Below, one piece after another: positions 14,305 to 17,035 of a stretch of DNA of 17,035 nt; position 1 is the first letter of the stretch; every line of letters starts with the position of its first letter. The translations under genes and the position numbers were made by a program. The notes beneath the pieces are model-generated. The model was not told the DNA's origin, did not search any database, and was given only the letters and a program-made list of their open reading frames with translations. This DNA comes from Chloroflexota bacterium (GTDB taxonomy: Bacteria > Chloroflexota > UBA4733), in assembly GCA_025449435.1 (NCBI GenBank), contig JANWJO010000223.1, positions 1 through 17,035 of the forward strand, in the 5' to 3' direction.

Positions 14305-14688
14305 ATGGCGCCGATTGCGGCGAGTCGTTCGACAGCGTTCGCATTTACGTTGCCGTATGGCTTTCAGGATGACACAGGAGCGTTGCATCGCGATGGCGTC
14401 ATGCGGCTCGCGAAGGCGATTGACGAGATCGAGCCGTTACAGGACCCGCGCGTCGTCGCCAACCAGGCCTACCTGACGGTCGTGTTGTTGAGCCGGGTTA
14501 TCACCCGGCTCGGCACCTTCTCGCCGATCTCGACTGCGCTTGTCGAGCAGTTGTATGCGGCCGATTTTGCCTTTCTGCAAGACCTGTACGTGCGGCTCAA
14601 CGAGGCCGGTTCGAGCATCGTACAAACGCAGTGCCCGAGTTGCAGCACCCGCTTCAGCATCGATGTGTCCGGTGGCAACAATGGCTGA
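14305..14688 (+). CDS. eCIS-associated tail assembly-like protein with CxxC motif
   Basis: The 127-aa protein starts at ATG 14305, with GAGGG (14291-14295) 9 bases upstream. Its core (FTLPYGFQDDTGALHRDGVM, AKAIDEIEPLQDPRV, NQAYLTVVLLSRVITRLG, EQLYAADFAFLQDLY) matches proteins that regularly sit between tube genes in eCIS and contractile-tail loci and resemble phage tail assembly (gp41/E-type) proteins. By analogy it would act as a chaperone during tail building. The C-terminus has CPSC (Cys pair in QTQCPSCSTRF), half of a zinc ribbon; no second Cys pair is present, so zinc binding would need a dimer or may be absent. Its last 8 bases overlap the next gene. Confidence 0.8.
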   Translation: MAPIAASRSTAFAFTLPYGFQDDTGALHRDGVMRLAKAIDEIEPLQDPRVVANQAYLTVVLLSRVITRLGTFSPISTALVEQLYAADFAFLQDLYVRLNEAGSSIVQTQCPSCSTRFSIDVSGGNNG

Positions 14689-14866
14689 GCCAGCTCCACC
14701 GGCCAGCGATCACGGCAGTGGTTCATCCTCTTCGCAGGCATCTAGTGCGTCTGCTGGGCACAGCGGGAGCAGCGTCGATATCGAAAAACTCGCCGACAAG
14801 GTGTATCAGTTGATGCTAGAGGAAATTCGCCTGGCACGGGCGCGTGGCCAGGTAGTGGGCACATAG
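14681..14866 (+). CDS. Small 61-aa eCIS protein overlapping the upstream gene
   Basis: ATG 14681 lies inside the end of the preceding gene (8-base overlap ATGGCTGA), so it is probably translated by coupling; GGTGG stands just upstream. The first 30 residues are a disordered Ser/Gly/Ala tract. The last 30 (VDIEKLADKVYQLMLEEIRL, then ARARGQ) form one strong amphipathic helix. Short proteins ending in a helix of the type DxLAxxVYxLMxxELRLxxER are frequent beside the upstream family in eCIS loci. It may bind that protein or the tape-measure or tube, but function is unknown. The distance to the next gene is 15 bases. Confidence 0.75.
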   Translation: MAEPAPPASDHGSGSSSSQASSASAGHSGSSVDIEKLADKVYQLMLEEIRLARARGQVVGT

Positions 14867-14881
14867 GGAAGGGGATATCGC

Positions 14882-15304
14882 GTGACCGCCGACCCGTTTC
14901 CCAGTTACCGTTTCTACGTCGAGATTGAAGGCTCGACCGAGGGAGTTTTCACCGAAGTGAGCGGCCTTCAGCTCGAGACGGACATTATGGAGTATCAAGA
15001 AGGTGGAAATAATGGTTTCGTGTACAAGTTGCCGGGTCGAGTCAAGGTGGGAAATGTCACGCTCAAGCGTGGATTGGTAAGCACAAACGGGTTCTTTAAG
15101 TGGTACGCCAACCAGATCAATGGCAAAATTGATCGCAAACACGTCACCATCGTCCTGAACGATCTCACGGGGCAAGAACTCGTCCGGTGGAACTTTGTGG
15201 GTGCGCTACCTGTGAAGTGGACAGGGCCATCACTGACGGCAGCAGGTAACACCGTAGCCGTCGAGGAGTTAGAACTCACACATAACGGTATGCACATCGA
15301 ATAG
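14882..15304 (+). CDS. Tail tube protein 2 (T4 gp19-like) of the eCIS
   Basis: The 140-aa protein uses GTG 14882 with AAGGGG upstream. It has the same fold markers as tube protein 1: YRFYVEIEGSTEGVFTEVSG, GRVKVGNVTLKRGLVS, ELVRWNFVGALPVKWTGP and TVAVEELELTHNGM. It diverges strongly in between (EYQEGGNNGFVYKLPG, NGFFKWYANQINGKIDRKHV). In Afp/PVC-type particles a second tube paralogue forms the tube start at the baseplate; its position after the assembly proteins fits that role by analogy with Afp5. Confidence 0.92.
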   Translation: MTADPFPSYRFYVEIEGSTEGVFTEVSGLQLETDIMEYQEGGNNGFVYKLPGRVKVGNVTLKRGLVSTNGFFKWYANQINGKIDRKHVTIVLNDLTGQELVRWNFVGALPVKWTGPSLTAAGNTVAVEELELTHNGMHIE

Positions 15305-15418
15305 GTGGCTCAAGGGGCAGGTAGGAATGCGTGATGGCGGTCGTGGTGCACACCTGGCACTGCAGACATTGAGTAAGCAGGCAGTATCAGCGGTTATGTA
15401 ACGCAGGAAGGGTCACTG

Positions 15419-17035
15419 ATGCCGTACCGGCGCATCATGTCATCCCTGCGATCCCAGCCATTCCGGCAGTCGCTCGTACAGCGCGTGCGCCGGCCTATCC
15501 TGAGCGCAGGTTCAGGGACCATACTGCGAGCACTTGGAGTCGGACGCGCCAGCGAGTCGCTGCGCCGGGCGCCTCAACCGGTGGACGGCTTCGGACTCGA
15601 GCCGAGCTATTCCGCTACTGCCCAGGTGGTACATGGTGCCGGTGCACCGATAGTCCAGGAACCTGCCGAGGAGCCGCTGCCACTTGAACAGGCGCTTGGT
15701 TCCTTCGGATGGGGTCTTGCGCCGCAGCCCACAGGAGTAACAGGTCCAACCCTTCGGGCAACTGGTCCTCAGATAACAACGCCGCCAACCGTGACGCCTC
15801 CAGCTGTTCCGGCACCACGGCCAGTGCCGGACCGGGCGCCAGTACCGACACGGAGACCAGAGCGCCCAAACATTCCTGTGTTCCCCTCCGTGGCCTACCA
15901 GTGGCTGGCGTCGCGCAAAGCCGAGGCCGACGCACAAGCTGCAGAAGATCGACCTGCACGCCCCCAAGCCAGCGGCTCCCTTGCGGAATCCCTGTCGTCG
16001 ACACCAACAGCAGAGCGGCCTGCTGGAGTGCCATCACCTATGCCTGCTCCCAGCGAAGCGCGCGGACCGCGCCGGCCACCCCCATCGAACTGGCGCTTGC
16101 CAGTACCCCAGACGCCACCAGGTCCGGTGCAGGCTCCCGCTACAACGGCCGCCGAAGCGCCAGCGGCGCCACTACCCGAACCGGGTCCGCTGCGCGCCGC
16201 CGCCCAGACGGCAGATATCCAACCAAGGGTCGATCAGGTTGTAGAAGATGCACCGACGCCACTGCAGGAATTCGCGCCGCCGGCGGTGTCGGATTACCTA
16301 GAGGTGGCCGAGCCTCTAGCGCGGCTCGCTGAGGACGGCGTAGGCGACTCGTCGCCAGCCAGCAGCGAAAGTCAACGCTTCACTCGGGCATCCACAGACC
16401 TCTTGGATAATGTGAGGGCCAATTCTCAGGAACCTCACCCTATTGACGACCAACCTGTTGGCGACATGGTTGCAGTCGACGATCCCGGAGCGCCTGAGGT
16501 AACGGCTGGCGAAGTCACGGCAGACGAGACCGGCAAGCCTGATGATGCCGGCGCCGGGTTTACTTCTGGCGCAGCCGCTAGCGCGCTCGACCGAACTGTG
16601 GCGCCCGCGACGCCACAGGAGTCCGGCCGCGCTGCGACCGGACCTGGCTTCGACGAGACGGTCTCCACTGAGCACCCACAAATGCTCAGTTCCGAACGTG
16701 AATCCCCTGTGACGCAGGAGCCGCCGGCTCAGACGCTTCCTGGTCAACCGGTAGGAATCTTCCACCCTCCTCCTGGTGGTGCAGTGCTGCGAGCCAAGCC
16801 CGTCCACCTCGCCAGCGAAACGCAGCCAGCCAGTTCATCCTTTCCGGAGCCAGCGCGCAACGCCAGAGTTTCCGAACTTAGCACACCGCCTTCAAGTGCA
16901 CCGGCTCCTAGCGCCCGGCCCGCCGCTCCTGTTCAGTTGGAGCGAGCTGTAGCTCCCACGCCACCACCGGCGGTAGTCCGATCCGATGTGCCACCAGATC
17001 CTGTCCAATCCCCGCTTCACCAAGCGTCAACTGCG
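15419..17035 (+). CDS. Very long Pro/Ala-rich disordered protein in the eCIS operon, 3' end missing
   Basis: From ATG 15419, with GGAAGGG ending 6 bases upstream, a frame of 539 codons is open to the last base of the window, so the gene continues beyond it. The first 55 residues are basic and partly helical (RRIMSSLRSQPFRQSLVQRV, ILRALGVGRASESLRR). The rest is low complexity, rich in Pro, Ala, Glu, Thr and Gln, with short islands such as FPSVAYQWLASRKAEA, SNWRLPVPQTPP, AVSDYLEVAEPLARLAED and PPPGGAVLRAKPVHLA. No signal peptide or membrane helix is seen. In eCIS loci, long disordered regions occur in tape-measure proteins and in DUF4157-containing, cargo-like proteins, so the missing C-terminus should tell which. 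Overlapping frames on both strands at 15512-16807 are shadows. Length without stop and the good ribosome site make it a real gene. Confidence 0.82.
   Translation, partial: MPYRRIMSSLRSQPFRQSLVQRVRRPILSAGSGTILRALGVGRASESLRRAPQPVDGFGLEPSYSATAQVVHGAGAPIVQEPAEEPLPLEQALGSFGWGLAPQPTGVTGPTLRATGPQITTPPTVTPPAVPAPRPVPDRAPVPTRRPERPNIPVFPSVAYQWLASRKAEADAQAAEDRPARPQASGSLAESLSSTPTAERPAGVPSPMPAPSEARGPRRPPPSNWRLPVPQTPPGPVQAPATTAAEAPAAPLPEPGPLRAAAQTADIQPRVDQVVEDAPTPLQEFAPPAVSDYLEVAEPLARLAEDGVGDSSPASSESQRFTRASTDLLDNVRANSQEPHPIDDQPVGDMVAVDDPGAPEVTAGEVTADETGKPDDAGAGFTSGAAASALDRTVAPATPQESGRAATGPGFDETVSTEHPQMLSSERESPVTQEPPAQTLPGQPVGIFHPPPGGAVLRAKPVHLASETQPASSSFPEPARNARVSELSTPPSSAPAPSARPAAPVQLERAVAPTPPPAVVRSDVPPDPVQSPLHQASTA

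Noticed and set aside
14660..14700. Programmed ribosomal frameshift joining the assembly-like protein and the 61-aa protein, as in phage G/GT chaperones
   Set aside because: No slippery heptamer is visible and the needed shift is +1; a proper ATG at the overlap explains translation of the second gene by coupling.
8100..15610. Shared FGLEP motif in the 149-aa protein (near 8115) and the Pro/Ala-rich eCIS protein (near 15590)
   Set aside because: Five residues in disordered surroundings are too few to claim common ancestry or interaction.
15512..16807. Open frames on both strands over the Pro/Ala-rich gene (for example 15709-16332 +, 15512-15967 -)
   Set aside because: The frame from 15419 has the good ribosome site and stays open to the window end; the others are short Arg/Ser-rich by-products of the biased composition.

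Overview
The window is about 60% G+C by eye, with many GTG and TTG starts and AGGA/GAGG-type ribosome binding sites. The mix of a branched-chain amino acid ABC transporter, a BTAD-type regulator, small RHS genes, long pentapeptide proteins and phage-tail-like injection genes suggests a Chloroflexota-like bacterium. That placement is an inference from gene families; there is no rRNA or marker gene here.

Layout. (1) 2-1978: the 3' part of a liv operon (livM partial, livG, livF), tightly packed on the + strand. (2) About 1979-7755: an accessory, gene-poor and decaying stretch. It contains an RHS/YD-repeat relic with a signal peptide (2349-2936), a large intact pentapeptide-repeat protein (3334-4494), a DHA2-type MFS drug transporter on the - strand (4679-6268) flanked by two scraps of a second pentapeptide gene, a small acidic protein that could be an orphan immunity protein (6906-7304), and a second RHS core relic (7317-7695). 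(3) 7756-10213: an unrecognised 149-aa protein, a cysteine synthase-family PLP enzyme and, convergent with it, a YghZ-like aldo/keto reductase. (4) 10501-17035: a BTAD transcriptional regulator, a small 88-aa gene, then the start of an extracellular contractile injection system (eCIS, phage-tail-like particle) operon: sheath, tube 1, a tail-assembly-like protein, a 61-aa overlapping gene, tube 2, and a very long Pro/Ala-rich open frame (15419 to the window end) that runs off the edge.

How they work together. LivM/G/F are parts of one importer. The eCIS genes should give the contractile sheath and inner tube of a secreted injection particle; baseplate, spike, AAA+ ATPase and cargo genes would lie beyond position 17035. 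The BTAD regulator just upstream is the natural candidate controller. A run of GTAC(GG) direct repeats at helical-turn spacing lies before its gene, and a perfect 17-nt dyad lies just before the sheath gene's ribosome binding site. The 2.3-7.7 kb segment reads as a turnover zone of toxin/immunity-like and resistance-like genes: two RHS relics, a broken second pentapeptide gene, and an intact pentapeptide plus MFS pair whose combination recalls gyrase-poison self-resistance sets. These functional links are inferences from order and family.
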